Below, one piece after another: positions 1 through 9,004 of a stretch of 64,000 nucleotides of DNA. Origin of the DNA: Clostridium sp. 12(A) (lineage in GTDB: Bacteria; Bacillota; Clostridia; Lachnospirales; Lachnospiraceae). The DNA is taken from contig JAGI01000003.1 in assembly GCA_000526575.1 (NCBI GenBank), forward strand, positions 372,001-436,000. Reading direction: 5' to 3'. The stretch's first letter is position 1; each line of letters starts with the position of its first letter. The translations under genes were made by a program, and so were the position numbers. Below the pieces are notes generated by a model. It was not told where the DNA came from. It did not search any database and saw nothing but the letters and a program-made list of their open reading frames with translations.

Positions 1-866
1 CCATCCTTGGATACGTGAATGGTCATGCCTTCTTCAAATCCACGATAGACGCCCTCAGGAGCACCGGAGAATGGAGTACAGTCGGATATCATCATAAAAC
101 GCTCTGTGGACTTTATCCGAAAGAAAATTTCCAGCATTTCCAGGGAGATATGCATGCCGTCACAAATCACTTCGCAATCCACCTTGTCATTTAAAAGGGC
201 TGCTCCAAGGCCCCCCACATCTCTGTGGTGAAGTCCGGTCATCACATTGCCTGTATGGGTGGAAACAGAGAAGCCATGCTCATAGGCCCTCTTTGCTTCT
301 TCATAATTACTATCACTGTGGGCCATGGCCAGAACCACTCCCTCATTCAGGAAATACTCTGCCAAAGGGGCAATTCCCGGTATCTCAGGGGCCATAGCTA
401 CCAGTTTTAAAAGTCCCTGTCCATGGGAAACCATTTGTTTTGCTGTCTCTAAGGAAACCTCCGGCCAGCCGGTTCGCACTCCTTTTTCTCCTGTCCGGTT
501 TAACCAGGGGCCTTCGCTGTGAATGCCAAGAATGGAGGCCCCCTCATAATGTTCTTTTGCTGCTCTTGCGACTGCGGCAATGGCAGATCGTTCTGCTGTG
601 GGAAACACATTGGTGATTCCCTGAGAAGCACAGCCTTTAAGATAGCCTTTGATTTCTTCCTGGGTTACTTCTCCTGAAAGACCAAAACCGCAGGTTCCAT
701 GATTATGGGTATCAAAGATTCCTGGAATGATACGCATATCCCCATAATCAATGATTTCCTCATTATCTGTACGGGGCAGAAACTCCTTTATGGTTCCATC
801 TTCCACTATCAGAAACCCATCTTTTAAGCCGTCTTCCATGTAGATTCGTCTCGATTTTACAATCAT
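1..866 (-). CDS. nagA: NagA-family N-acetylhexosamine-6-phosphate deacetylase, 3' end cut by window
   Basis: Amidohydrolase that should remove acetate from GlcNAc-6-P or GalNAc-6-P in the cytoplasm. The reading frame runs open from ATG 866 off the left edge (about 288 residues visible). Visible family marks are PGIFDTHNHG (metal-site region), IHSEGPW in place of the usual HLEGPF, GLHHRD, EVICDGMH and MISDCTP, which holds the catalytic Asp. Several motifs depart from classical NagA (DTHNHG rather than DxHxHG), so this is a divergent branch. The start is set by GGGAGAGG just upstream. It is the last visible gene of the PTS operon, 17 bp after IID. With a mannose-family PTS this resembles aga (GalNAc/galactosamine) clusters, so an AgaA role is equally possible. 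Confidence 0.8.
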   Translation of the reverse strand, partial: MIVKSRRIYMEDGLKDGFLIVEDGTIKEFLPRTDNEEIIDYGDMRIIPGIFDTHNHGTCGFGLSGEVTQEEIKGYLKGCASQGITNVFPTAERSAIAAVARAAKEHYEGASILGIHSEGPWLNRTGEKGVRTGWPEVSLETAKQMVSHGQGLLKLVAMAPEIPGIAPLAEYFLNEGVVLAMAHSDSNYEEAKRAYEHGFSVSTHTGNVMTGLHHRDVGGLGAALLNDKVDCEVICDGMHISLEMLEIFFRIKSTERFMMISDCTPFSGAPEGVYRGFEEGMTIHVSKD

Positions 867-883
867 GTTTCATCCTCTCCCTT

Positions 884-1702
884 TTAGAATATTCCAATAA
901 AGGCTCCAATAAAGGCAAAGGCAAAGATTCCAACAATCAGCTGTACCGGGCGTCTGCCCTTTTTAATCAGTCGCATCAGGAATAATACAAGAATGATGCT
1001 CAAAATACCAGGAAAGATGGAATTTAATACATCTAAGATCACCACAGAGGTCTTTCCCATCTGAATGGTCCAGTTAAGAGGAACATTAACAATGCCTGCC
1101 GTCATCGCTCCTACCATGGTAACTCCCAGAATAGATGCTGACTTTCTAAGAGCCGGCATGAGTCCGGAGCTGAATATCTTATCGATAAATGAAGTTCCGT
1201 AAATGTATCCGAATTTGACACCAAAATATTTTAAAATAGACTGGGTGATGCCGTACAAAAAGATAAATATAGGGACTCCTAAAAAGTTTCCCTGTGAACA
1301 GAGTCCGATGGCAACGCCTGCTGCAATGATTCTCAAACAGTTAAAGAACAGGGAATCGAACATGCCTGCCGTAGGTCCCATTAATGCTGCTTTAATGCTT
1401 TCAATGGTCTTTGCGTCAACCGATTGTTTCTCCTTGTGCTCCTTTTCCATGGCATAGGATAGTCCGGCGATAAAGGAAAATGGAACAGCGTGTGTATTAA
1501 AAAAATTCTGATGTCTGGCGTAAGCCTCTTTTTTTCCTTCCTCATCGCCTTCGTAGGTTTTCTCGATGGCTGGCTGCATGGTAGCGGTAAAGCCATTGGC
1601 CTCCATCTTGGTCATATTAAAGGACAAAAAGGTCAAATGAGAACGGATAAACATAGATTTTAAGACTTTCTTTTCTTCAATGCTTAAATTTTTCTTTTCC
1701 AT
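884..1702 (-). CDS. PTS mannose/N-acetylgalactosamine-family IID component
   Basis: Membrane partner of IIC in the sugar channel of a mannose-family phosphotransferase system. The protein is 272 aa, normal for EIID. It has the family's soluble N-terminal half (KSMFIRSHLTFLSFNMTKME, then the GPTAGMFDSLFFNCLR region) followed by hydrophobic segments at about residues 120-160 and 185-270. The start codon overlaps the IIC stop by one base (TAATG), which indicates translational coupling. Substrate cannot be read from IID; the adjacent NagA-like gene suggests an N-acetylated amino sugar. Confidence 0.9.
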   Translation of the reverse strand: MEKKNLSIEEKKVLKSMFIRSHLTFLSFNMTKMEANGFTATMQPAIEKTYEGDEEGKKEAYARHQNFFNTHAVPFSFIAGLSYAMEKEHKEKQSVDAKTIESIKAALMGPTAGMFDSLFFNCLRIIAAGVAIGLCSQGNFLGVPIFIFLYGITQSILKYFGVKFGYIYGTSFIDKIFSSGLMPALRKSASILGVTMVGAMTAGIVNVPLNWTIQMGKTSVVILDVLNSIFPGILSIILVLFLMRLIKKGRRPVQLIVGIFAFAFIGAFIGIF

Positions 1703-2508
1703 TAGAAAAAATCCTCCTCATCGTCTGATGGCTTCTGTTCCGATGCCACCATGGAATTTTTTACATCAATCAATTGCTTTTCGTAGAAGAACATGGTAAT
1801 TGCAATGGCTCCTCCGATGATTGCGATGGATAAGGAATCCATTTTAAGAATTTTAGCCATTACATATCCAACAAAGAAGAAGCTGGCTACATCCTTGGAC
1901 CAGATCATGGAGATCAGGATGGCAAATCCAACTGCCACCATCATACTGGAAGCTGCTGTTAATCCAGTCATGACAAATGGAGGAAGTGCAGCAAGGGCAC
2001 TATTTAAACCGGTAACTCCAAAAGCGATTCCCAAAAAGATAATAATTACATTGGGAAGGGGATAGATTAAGCCGGAAAAAATTAAGTTCTGTGTAAGGAA
2101 CCTTCCGGGCTTTCCGGATAAGGCAAGCTTTTCCCAGTAAGGAGCCAGTGCAGAGCTAAAGGATAATAAGATGCTTGATAAGGAAGCCATAACGGTTCCA
2201 ATGGGAAGAGCAATGGCAAGTCCTGTTTCCACATCAGAGCCGGTCAAAACGGTATAACATACTGCTACAATACTGGCGGAGAGCGCATCTGCCGGGACAG
2301 AACCTCCGATGGCTGAAATCCCCATGAAGATAGATTCAAGAGAAGCTCCCATGATAATGCCCGTTTGAAAATCACCTAACAGCAGGCCGAGAATGGGGGC
2401 AACTACAATGGGACGATTCAAACACTGCCAGGAAAGAATATAGGGATCTAATACAAAAAAGATCCAATAGGTCAGAGTACCAATGAGTGCAACTGTTATT
2501 ACGGACAT
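1702..2508 (-). CDS. PTS mannose-family IIC component
   Basis: Integral membrane permease subunit, 268 aa, the typical EIIC-Man/Sor size. Hydrophobic helices cover most of the chain. The family features GASLESIFMGISAIGGSVPAD and the charged C-terminal tail are visible. It forms the translocation unit with the overlapping IID. It lies 13 bp downstream of IIB and is preceded by a GGAG-type site at about 2515. Role is known for the family; the amino-sugar substrate is inferred from context. Confidence 0.9.
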   Translation of the reverse strand: MSVITVALIGTLTYWIFFVLDPYILSWQCLNRPIVVAPILGLLLGDFQTGIIMGASLESIFMGISAIGGSVPADALSASIVAVCYTVLTGSDVETGLAIALPIGTVMASLSSILLSFSSALAPYWEKLALSGKPGRFLTQNLIFSGLIYPLPNVIIIFLGIAFGVTGLNSALAALPPFVMTGLTAASSMMVAVGFAILISMIWSKDVASFFFVGYVMAKILKMDSLSIAIIGGAIAITMFFYEKQLIDVKNSMVASEQKPSDDEEDFF

Positions 2509-2521
2509 AATTCACTCCTCC

Positions 2522-3013
2522 TTATTCCAATATTTTTGATAGTTCCTCCGGAGCATCATCCGGAACCGTCTGGTAATTACATTTGATGCCGGTTTCGATT
2601 ACTTTCTTTAATACAGCAACCTCTTCGTCGTAGGCGTATAAGTTTTTCCGGTAGGATTTCCTTGGTTCTGCATTGATCTTTGCTGCTACCCTGCCGTAAT
2701 TTCCTACATTCACAAGAGGGATATCAGGTACTTCCGTAACGATCCGAAGGAGGTCCAAAGGAGTGCTGACGATGATCAGTATCTTATGCTCCGCTGCCTT
2801 TGGATTTTTAAGAAGTTCAATGGAAGAATTCACATCCTTAATGGCTGTTTTCGCCGTGCTGGGGGCTGCCATCATCAGGGATTTTTGTATGAGCGGATTG
2901 TTTGCCGCTTCATCATTGGCTACAATGATCCGGTCCACTTCTGTGTGTCTTGACCACTTGATTGCCACCTGTCCGTGTATCATTCGTTCATCAAGTCTTA
3001 CCATAACAATCAT
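2522..3013 (-). CDS. PTS mannose/sorbose-family IIB component
   Basis: Cytoplasmic phosphocarrier that passes phosphate from IIA to the incoming sugar. It is 163 aa when started at ATG 3013, which has GAAGGAG upstream. A longer in-frame ATG at 3106 would lie inside the IIA gene and adds about 31 residues unlike the family, so it is rejected. The N-terminus MVRLDERMIHGQVAIKW holds the phosphorylated His (H13 from this start). The motif RIIVANDEAANN and the length match EIIB-Sor proteins. Confidence 0.9.
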   Translation of the reverse strand: MIVMVRLDERMIHGQVAIKWSRHTEVDRIIVANDEAANNPLIQKSLMMAAPSTAKTAIKDVNSSIELLKNPKAAEHKILIIVSTPLDLLRIVTEVPDIPLVNVGNYGRVAAKINAEPRKSYRKNLYAYDEEVAVLKKVIETGIKCNYQTVPDDAPEELSKILE

Positions 3014-3029
3014 GTTTTTCACGCTCCTT

Positions 3030-3437
3030 CTAAAAAAAGTCATCCTCTGGTGTCTTATCATCCTGCTCCAATTGTACGATGCAAAGCATCTCCCGGCTCT
3101 GCTCAATCAATTGATTTAATTCCTCTTCTGTGACGGAGTCTCTGCCCATAAGTCCGATTAAAAATGCCAGATTCGCTCCTGCCACAAGAGTGGTGTTAGG
3201 TCGATGCAAATGCATGCTCATGGCCTGGTTGACACTGCTTCCGTAAAGATCGGAAATCAGAAGAACCTGCTCTCCTTCCTTTACTGTTTCAAAAAACAAT
3301 TCCAGTTGTTCCTGTACGGAATTTTCATCTACATATGCATCAAATACTGTAATATTTTCACAGTTCCCATAGAGTATTTCCAGGGAACTTTTTAATCCGC
3401 TAGCTAAATGGCCATGAGACGATAAGAATATTTTCAT
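3030..3437 (-). CDS. PTS mannose-family IIA component
   Basis: First sugar-specific phosphocarrier of the system, phosphorylated by HPr. It is 135 aa, a stand-alone EIIA-Man domain. The N-terminus MKIFLSSHGHLASGLKSSLE places the active-site His in SHGH (H8 by alignment with ManX THGW). LLISDLYGSSVNQA corresponds to the conserved core strand and loop. It is the first gene of the operon, with a strong AAGGAGG-type site and a promoter just upstream. Confidence 0.9.
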   Translation of the reverse strand: MKIFLSSHGHLASGLKSSLEILYGNCENITVFDAYVDENSVQEQLELFFETVKEGEQVLLISDLYGSSVNQAMSMHLHRPNTTLVAGANLAFLIGLMGRDSVTEEELNQLIEQSREMLCIVQLEQDDKTPEDDFF

Positions 3438-3463
3438 ATGCTCTCTCCTCCTTTGATACGTTT

Positions 3464-3492
3464 ATTATAATACGGATACTGCATTTTTTCCA
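3464..3492 (-). promoter_or_regulatory. Promoter of the amino-sugar PTS operon
   Basis: On the minus strand TATAAT (3464-3469) lies 17 bp downstream of TGGAAA (3487-3492), a 4/6 match to TTGACA. Transcription would begin about 20 bp before the IIA ribosome binding site. No sigma-54 -24/-12 element was seen, although mannose-family PTS operons often use one. Confidence 0.5.
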
Positions 3493-3521
3493 TGTCTGTA
3501 TTTGTTTGTAAAAAGTGAAAA

Positions 3522-3547
3522 GCACTAATTCTGCTTCGAATTAGTGC
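3522..3547 (-). terminator. Terminator after the PRD regulator
   Basis: Perfect 10-bp stem (GCACTAATTC / GAATTAGTGC) with loop TGCTTC, followed on the minus strand by TTTTCACTTTTT. It separates the regulator transcript from the PTS promoter. Confidence 0.8.
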
Positions 3548-3566
3548 AAATATTTGCATAGATATA

Positions 3567-5543
3567 TTATTCACTTTTTATACAGGTTTCAATCATTTCC
3601 AGCAGAACCGGGCGGCCCCTGTCTGAAAATGCCTTCATGCTTTTGTAGTCAGAAAAAAGCTGGCGCAAACAGTTCTCCATTGCCTTTACTCTCTTCCAGT
3701 CATTGTTCCAGTCAATGGATAAAAGAAGGAGAAATTCAATCTCCTTCCCCTTCCAGGTTCCCGGTGACTGAAGACAATATAATTCCATGCAGTCCTCTTT
3801 ACACAGCGAATAAGGAAGATATAATACGGCTAGCCTGGCAGGAAATTGTTGTCCGGAGTCGTAACGGCTGATGGTTTTTAAATGCTTTAACACTTCCTCC
3901 CTCTCTTTCGCTGTTTTTCCGTGACGGTATGATAAAAACTGAAGAAACTGAAGTTCGTCCGTATAGTGATAGTTTTTATTTATTTCAATCTGACTCTTCG
4001 GTAGCACCAGTTCATCCGTCTGAAAGGCTTTAATCAGGCTCCGGTTGAATAAGATGTCCATCTCTTTTTCACTGCTTAAGGTGTGGATGACACAGCATGG
4101 CAGATCATAATGATAGGCAAGCTCGGTGGTATCCGTAAGGACTACATCGTATTCTTCCTGGTTCATCCCTCTGATCTCATATAATTCTACGATTGTAAAA
4201 GACTCTATCAAAGGCTTGTACCTTCTTAAAATCCTTTTTATGATAATTTCATTCAGTCCAAGACCATTGGAATTAACCAAAAGCAGCTTCTGCCCCTTAA
4301 TCTCATATTCCGCAAGTGAAGCCATCTTAAATACAAAAGATGCCAATCTGGAATAAAAGGAGGTAGAAAGTGAAATCTGAAACCTCTCTTTTAAAAACTC
4401 CGATGCAATGGAAGCTATGGCACAGGACACCGGGCTTTTAAACGCTTGATTTTCATAATCATACCAGAACCGGTCAATGCTTTCTAAGCCAAAGTGTATA
4501 TGGATGATGAGCGAAATAAGGAGACTGATCAATTCCTTTTTCGCCCATGGCTGATCGGAGAAATCCAGTCTGCACGTATCCCTTATCACATCACGCAGCT
4601 CTTCATAAATAAGGCTTGCCTCTCCATAATAAGAGGCGTACTCTATCTCCGGATAATCCACATTCCACATATCCCGGCAGGCCATGAGATAGACGGCCAA
4701 AAATATGGTCTCCTCTTCCACAAGGTCATAGCCCTCAAACTGAGTTCTGAGATTTTCATAGATTTTGCCTGCCAGACAATATTCCTTGGAATCTTTTATC
4801 TCTTCCTTCCACTGTGAAGGCAGCTTAAGACGGTAGCCTGCCTGGCAGCGGTTTCTTACAATAATAAAATAAATGGCAAGGCGTTGAGTGTTGACATCCG
4901 ATATTTTGATTTCCGTTTCCCGCAGTGTCTTTAAAAATACGTGGCGGATATCCTGCCGCTCCTCATAATCACAGGTGGTCCATTTGGCATAATCCATCCC
5001 TGCGTTATCTAAAAGCACCTTATGAAAATGTACCGCAAAGAGCTCCGTCATGGCAAGTCTCATGTGATATTCTGTTCCAAAAGCCCGGATGCCAAGGCCC
5101 GGTTTACTTTCTGTTTCCAGATGATAGCTTTTTAAAAAGTTCATCACATGATTGACCGCTTCCCGGATGGCGCTTCTTGATAAGTAAAGTTCATTTGCAA
5201 TGTCTTCCAGTCTGGAAAAGCGTGAGGAGGAAACCAGCTTTCGTGCAATATAAAGAAACCTGGCATTGTCGTCGGAGCCAAAGTTATTGGCAAGGCTGGA
5301 TTGAAATCCGATGGGCTCTAAATATTGTTTAAACAACTCCTGGTCAATAACATGAAGGGAGTAGCCTTCATTCCGCTTTGCAATGAGCTCGGCTCCAATG
5401 CCTCTAAGACGTTCTCTGACCTCGGTCATCTCATATTTTATGGTACGGGAACTGACTGACAGTCGTTTCGCCAGTTCATCGGTAGTCAGCGGCCTGTCGC
5501 TGACAGCTAATTGATATATAATGCTTTCCTGTCTGCGCTTCAT
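3567..5543 (-). CDS. PRD-containing BglG/MtlR-type transcriptional activator with degenerate phosphorylation sites
   Basis: Likely regulator of the downstream PTS operon. It is 658 aa: HTH_11 at about 13-60, a second Mga-type helix-turn-helix at about 105-150, PRD1 about 200-290, PRD2 about 310-415, an EIIB-like domain about 418-500, then a divergent tail. Normal regulators of this class are tuned by phosphorylation of PRD histidines and an EIIB cysteine. Here PRD1 reads YFIIV and VYLMACR where His is expected. PRD2 keeps SLIIHIHFGL. The EIIB phosphate loop reads LLLVNSNGLGLNE with no Cys. Signal input may therefore be reduced or different. The regulated target is inferred from adjacency. Confidence 0.8.
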   Translation of the reverse strand: MKRRQESIIYQLAVSDRPLTTDELAKRLSVSSRTIKYEMTEVRERLRGIGAELIAKRNEGYSLHVIDQELFKQYLEPIGFQSSLANNFGSDDNARFLYIARKLVSSSRFSRLEDIANELYLSRSAIREAVNHVMNFLKSYHLETESKPGLGIRAFGTEYHMRLAMTELFAVHFHKVLLDNAGMDYAKWTTCDYEERQDIRHVFLKTLRETEIKISDVNTQRLAIYFIIVRNRCQAGYRLKLPSQWKEEIKDSKEYCLAGKIYENLRTQFEGYDLVEEETIFLAVYLMACRDMWNVDYPEIEYASYYGEASLIYEELRDVIRDTCRLDFSDQPWAKKELISLLISLIIHIHFGLESIDRFWYDYENQAFKSPVSCAIASIASEFLKERFQISLSTSFYSRLASFVFKMASLAEYEIKGQKLLLVNSNGLGLNEIIIKRILRRYKPLIESFTIVELYEIRGMNQEEYDVVLTDTTELAYHYDLPCCVIHTLSSEKEMDILFNRSLIKAFQTDELVLPKSQIEINKNYHYTDELQFLQFLSYRHGKTAKEREEVLKHLKTISRYDSGQQFPARLAVLYLPYSLCKEDCMELYCLQSPGTWKGKEIEFLLLLSIDWNNDWKRVKAMENCLRQLFSDYKSMKAFSDRGRPVLLEMIETCIKSE

Positions 5544-5622
5544 TTTAATTCCCCCTGTTTGCCCCTATTATATCAGAAATTCCAAGGTGGTGCTTCCTGT
5601 TTTTTAATGCTTTTTTTATCTG

Positions 5623-5651
5623 TTACAATATAAGGAATGTTATAGTATAAT
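5623..5651 (+). promoter_or_regulatory. Promoter of the saccharopine-dehydrogenase-like gene
   Basis: TTACAA (5623-5628), 17-bp spacer, TATAAT (5646-5651). The predicted start near 5658 leaves an untranslated leader of about 130 nt. Confidence 0.65.
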
Positions 5652-5663
5652 AAACTTATAATA

Positions 5664-5756
5664 AAACCACACCAACCAGATTGATTCTCTGACTCATGGG
5701 AATCATAAAAGTATATGTAATCACACGATACCAGACGCATTCTTCTGTTGTGGTTT
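5664..5756 (+). promoter_or_regulatory. Structured 5' leader, function unknown
   Basis: The leader closes on itself through AAACCACA (5664-5671) and TGTGGTTT (5749-5756), a perfect 8-bp outer stem. Inside is a hairpin TGATTC / GAATCA (5682-5687 / 5700-5705). The arrangement resembles a cis-acting RNA but I could not match it to a riboswitch class. There is no long U-run, so any control would be on translation or stability. The gene's RBS lies just outside the outer stem. Confidence 0.35.
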
Positions 5757-5790
5757 AAAAATCATTTGGAAAGGAGACTGATACATTCCT

Positions 5791-6789
5791 ATGAGAGATA
5801 AAATAATGATCGTGGGTGGTCATGGCCAGGTGGGCCAATATATTTCCCGGGCCTTAAACGGCGAAAACCTTGTGCTGGCTGGACGTAGCCAGGAAAAAAT
5901 TGCTGCTTTCTTAAAAACCAGTCATATCAAAGCAGAAATCAGGATCTTGGACATTCACACCCCTGACTGGGCACTTCTTGAGGATATCAGAGCCCTGATT
6001 GTATGTGTGGACCAGACAGACACAAAGCTGATTCAATACTGCAACAACAATGAAATGGCTTACATGGATGTCACTGCTAACTCTGATTTTATACAAAAGG
6101 TCTATGATTTAAACATTGACCGGGCTTCCATTGTTCTTGGAATCGGCCTGGCTCCTGGAATTACGAATCTCCTGGCCCATGATCTCACCAAGAAACTGAC
6201 TCCTCCTGCCGAAGTCCAGCTTCATGTAATACTTGGTATGGGGGACAAGCACGGAGATGAAGCTATTTCCTGGACGTTAAAGCAGTTTACCACTCCTTAC
6301 ACTCACAAAAAATATAACCAGCTAAAGCCACTTTCCCTGGCATCTTCTACCAGATACAAAAACAAGCAGCTGCCTACCTACAATTTTAATTTTGTGGATC
6401 AGCATATGTTAAACAGAAACAGGGAAGATATGGTTTATACCACATACTTTGGGTTTGATGTGGCCTTTTTAAGCCGGCTTCTGCATCTTATGCAAAAAAT
6501 AAACGTAATGGGGGTATTCAAGTGGCCCTTCCTTCAGTCCGGGATCCGAAAGATGATGAAAAAGCCATTTATGGGTTCTGATATGTTCATGGCAACAGCA
6601 GAAGCTCAGGGGAAAGCTTTAAAAGTAGTGGGAAAAGATGAAGCAAAGTTTACCGGATTGGTGGCTGCAGAAGTTGCTAAGAATCTGGCTGGCAGTAAGC
6701 TAAGGCCAGGCTTACTTGGAATTGAAGATGTGGTCACCTTAGACCAGCTAAGTAAGGCAATTGGCTTTAAGGTAATTCAAAGAGATTAG
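5791..6789 (+). CDS. Saccharopine dehydrogenase-like NAD(P)-binding oxidoreductase
   Basis: 332 aa cytoplasmic protein. A Rossmann fold starts at once with MIVGGHGQVGQYISRAL (GxGxxG-type motif GGHGQVG) and continues with the saccharopine-dehydrogenase-like pattern VCVDQTD and GIGLAPGITNLLAHDL. Substrate is unknown: many family members are not lysine enzymes and no lysine genes are nearby. AAAGGAG sits about 14 nt before ATG 5791, which is long, and an ATG at 5806 just before IVGG could be used. It stands alone between its own promoter and a strong terminator. Confidence 0.75.
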   Translation: MRDKIMIVGGHGQVGQYISRALNGENLVLAGRSQEKIAAFLKTSHIKAEIRILDIHTPDWALLEDIRALIVCVDQTDTKLIQYCNNNEMAYMDVTANSDFIQKVYDLNIDRASIVLGIGLAPGITNLLAHDLTKKLTPPAEVQLHVILGMGDKHGDEAISWTLKQFTTPYTHKKYNQLKPLSLASSTRYKNKQLPTYNFNFVDQHMLNRNREDMVYTTYFGFDVAFLSRLLHLMQKINVMGVFKWPFLQSGIRKMMKKPFMGSDMFMATAEAQGKALKVVGKDEAKFTGLVAAEVAKNLAGSKLRPGLLGIEDVVTLDQLSKAIGFKVIQRD

Positions 6790-6790
6790 A

Positions 6791-6834
6791 AAAAAGAAAG
6801 CAAAGAACAGGGCACCTCTCTTTGCTTTCTTTTT
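6791..6834. terminator. Bidirectional terminator between convergent genes
   Basis: Perfect 15-bp stem AAAAAGAAAGCAAAG / CTTTGCTTTCTTTTT (6791-6805 / 6820-6834) with a 14-nt loop. It is A-rich on one side and T-rich on the other, so it can stop both the plus-strand oxidoreductase and the minus-strand GH112 transcript. Confidence 0.9.
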
Positions 6835-6847
6835 ATTTATCCATTGC

Positions 6848-9004
6848 TTACAGCTCGATCACTGTAGTGTCATATGGCTCCAGCCTTATTTCTGTCATGC
6901 CATCATCCGTCTTAATACGGGTGCTTTGCACCGAATCACTGTTGTTGATGACAACCAGCTTTCTGCTGTTGGGATACCAGGCACATTCTGTTTGCGCATT
7001 ATCCGTCAGATATTTTTGCTCCAGCTCCATCTTTTTTCCAAAGAGCATGAGATTTAAGAGCAGCCTTGTGTTCTCGTTGGTCACCTTAAAGCTACTTAAA
7101 AAGATGCCGCAGCCCGTTCCAAAGGCGTGGTATGTAATCAGTGGCTGCTTATCCTTAGCTGCCAGTACTCTGGTGTCCAAACCGGTCAGGTAAAGGTTGG
7201 TTCCTTCTTTTATCTTGGCTCCATCAGGAATCAGTCCTGTAATTTCTTCTTTTATAAAATCATATCGGCCATGACACACTCTGGCTCCTGTGTCCTTATC
7301 AAGCCCAAGAACGTGAGACATACGTAAGAAGGTGTGATATCCCTCTATAGCAGATGGCTCATTGACTCCAAGGAATACTCCTCCCTGAGAAACAAAGCCG
7401 GATAAGGCCTCCACAATACCAGCATCTGACCATGCCTCGCCGCCGCTCCAGGCTGTGCCTGCTGCACCTGCATTGATGACCACATCGATATTTTTTAATC
7501 CGTCCTGTCTGATATCATCAAAGTTTATAAAATCCACCGTAACAGGAAGACCGGACAAGGCTTCATTGATATGAATCAAATCGTGCATAAAGGTTTCATG
7601 AAAATGGCCGGATAAGGTCCAGGATCTGAGTTTTCCCCAGGAATGAAGGACTGCTACCCGGATTGGCAGGCAGTATACCTCTCCATCTTCATGAAAGGAT
7701 TTAAGACTGCGGAATTCATCGGCCACCTTTTCCATATAGCTGCAAAAATCAGGATAATCTTCCACCAGATGAAGATACCCACCCAGGCCAATACGGTCGA
7801 TTTTTTCCCGCAACAGGGCACGCCGCACTCGAATCCAGTATTCCTTTGCATCCCTCACAGGATCTCCCCCTTCACAGAAGGTGGGAGCACCGCCAAGACC
7901 AACGGGGAAGAGATAGGGGTGAAGCCTTAGCTCATGGGTGTCTACAAGAGCGCCTGCACACAGTCTTGCTTCATAGCCAGAGAATACACATTTAATCAAT
8001 CCGTCAAATCCAAACTCTTTAAACCTACTGCCATAGGGCTCCAGGCCGATCCAGCTGTCATCGTAAAATACATAAGCCTTTTTATGATAGGTATGAACCA
8101 GCTCTACAAGCTCTTTTCCGAATTCCACTACAAACTTATTTACAAAATCCATATAATCAAGCTGCTGCTTTCTAGGAGGCATATGAGTGACATGGAATTT
8201 TCCCTGATGAATGAAATCTTCTGCGGTTAAGGCATAACCGTATTCTTTCTCAAACTCCATAAGTGCCCTTGGGCTTACGGTGAAATCATAGGAGCCCCAA
8301 TCGCTGAACAGATTCCGTTTTCGATCACTGCTTCCCCACATCCAGACAAAATTATAAAAGAGGGAAGTGAAACGAACTACGGTTGTAGTGGGATGCTCTT
8401 CACACCATCTTTTAAGCCATTGGTATAAATAATTCCTGGTCTCTTCATGTCTTGGGTCCAGAGGCATCAGGTGCTCTTTCTCCCAGTGATTTGTTACATG
8501 GTTGTACATAGATATCTCTTCCCATATCCGGTATGCCAGAAAGCTGACCGTATATTCATGAAAGGGAAGGACGTTGTTAATCTCTACTTCTTTTGTTTCC
8601 GAATGATAGGACCAGGAATCATGTGGCATCTCCTCATTGACGGTGCGGTCATAAACCTGCCAGTATTTCATGGAATCAGAAGTTTCGTTGATCTGAAACT
8701 GATCCTCATAAAAATCTTCCATCAGGGGAATTCTTAATTGGCCTGTAAATGCCACCCTTGGCTCTGTCATCAAAAAGGTCTGCTGAAGGTGCTCTGTATG
8801 GGTGCTTGCCCATTCATTGTGATCACGAATCAGACAGATGGTAGAATAAATTCCGTATCCTGCTTCTGTTATCTCATCGGATAGGGCAGTTCCGTCACTG
8901 TCACGGATCACATCCGCTCCCCAGCGGTCCGCCAGGGTAAGGGTCAGTTCTTCATAGCCGGATTCTCCCGGAAGGGTAAAGCTTCCTCTCTTTGTCTCTC
9001 TCAT
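6848..9004 (-). CDS. GH112 beta-galactoside phosphorylase, probably D-galactosyl-1,4-L-rhamnose phosphorylase
   Basis: Cytoplasmic inverting phosphorylase releasing alpha-galactose-1-phosphate from a beta-galactosyl disaccharide. It is 718 aa, the usual GH112 length. The N-terminus (GSFTLPGESGYEE, LADRWGADVIRDSDGTALSD, RDHNEW) is diagnostic. The segment VFYDDSWIGLEPYG at about residue 320 lies in the active-site region where the family's acid Asp sits. Its start overlaps the acetylesterase stop by 4 bp (ATGA). GH112 enzymes act on lacto-N-biose, galacto-N-biose or galactosyl-rhamnose. The rhamnogalacturonan esterase and YtcQ-type importer favour galactosyl-rhamnose from RG-I side-chain branch points. 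Specificity is an inference. Confidence 0.85.
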   Translation of the reverse strand: MRETKRGSFTLPGESGYEELTLTLADRWGADVIRDSDGTALSDEITEAGYGIYSTICLIRDHNEWASTHTEHLQQTFLMTEPRVAFTGQLRIPLMEDFYEDQFQINETSDSMKYWQVYDRTVNEEMPHDSWSYHSETKEVEINNVLPFHEYTVSFLAYRIWEEISMYNHVTNHWEKEHLMPLDPRHEETRNYLYQWLKRWCEEHPTTTVVRFTSLFYNFVWMWGSSDRKRNLFSDWGSYDFTVSPRALMEFEKEYGYALTAEDFIHQGKFHVTHMPPRKQQLDYMDFVNKFVVEFGKELVELVHTYHKKAYVFYDDSWIGLEPYGSRFKEFGFDGLIKCVFSGYEARLCAGALVDTHELRLHPYLFPVGLGGAPTFCEGGDPVRDAKEYWIRVRRALLREKIDRIGLGGYLHLVEDYPDFCSYMEKVADEFRSLKSFHEDGEVYCLPIRVAVLHSWGKLRSWTLSGHFHETFMHDLIHINEALSGLPVTVDFINFDDIRQDGLKNIDVVINAGAAGTAWSGGEAWSDAGIVEALSGFVSQGGVFLGVNEPSAIEGYHTFLRMSHVLGLDKDTGARVCHGRYDFIKEEITGLIPDGAKIKEGTNLYLTGLDTRVLAAKDKQPLITYHAFGTGCGIFLSSFKVTNENTRLLLNLMLFGKKMELEQKYLTDNAQTECAWYPNSRKLVVINNSDSVQSTRIKTDDGMTEIRLEPYDTTVIEL

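Noticed and set aside
3438-3566. Sigma-54 promoter for the mannose-family PTS
   Set aside because: No GG-N10-GC pair at -24/-12; a sigma-A promoter fits, and the regulator has no AAA+ domain.
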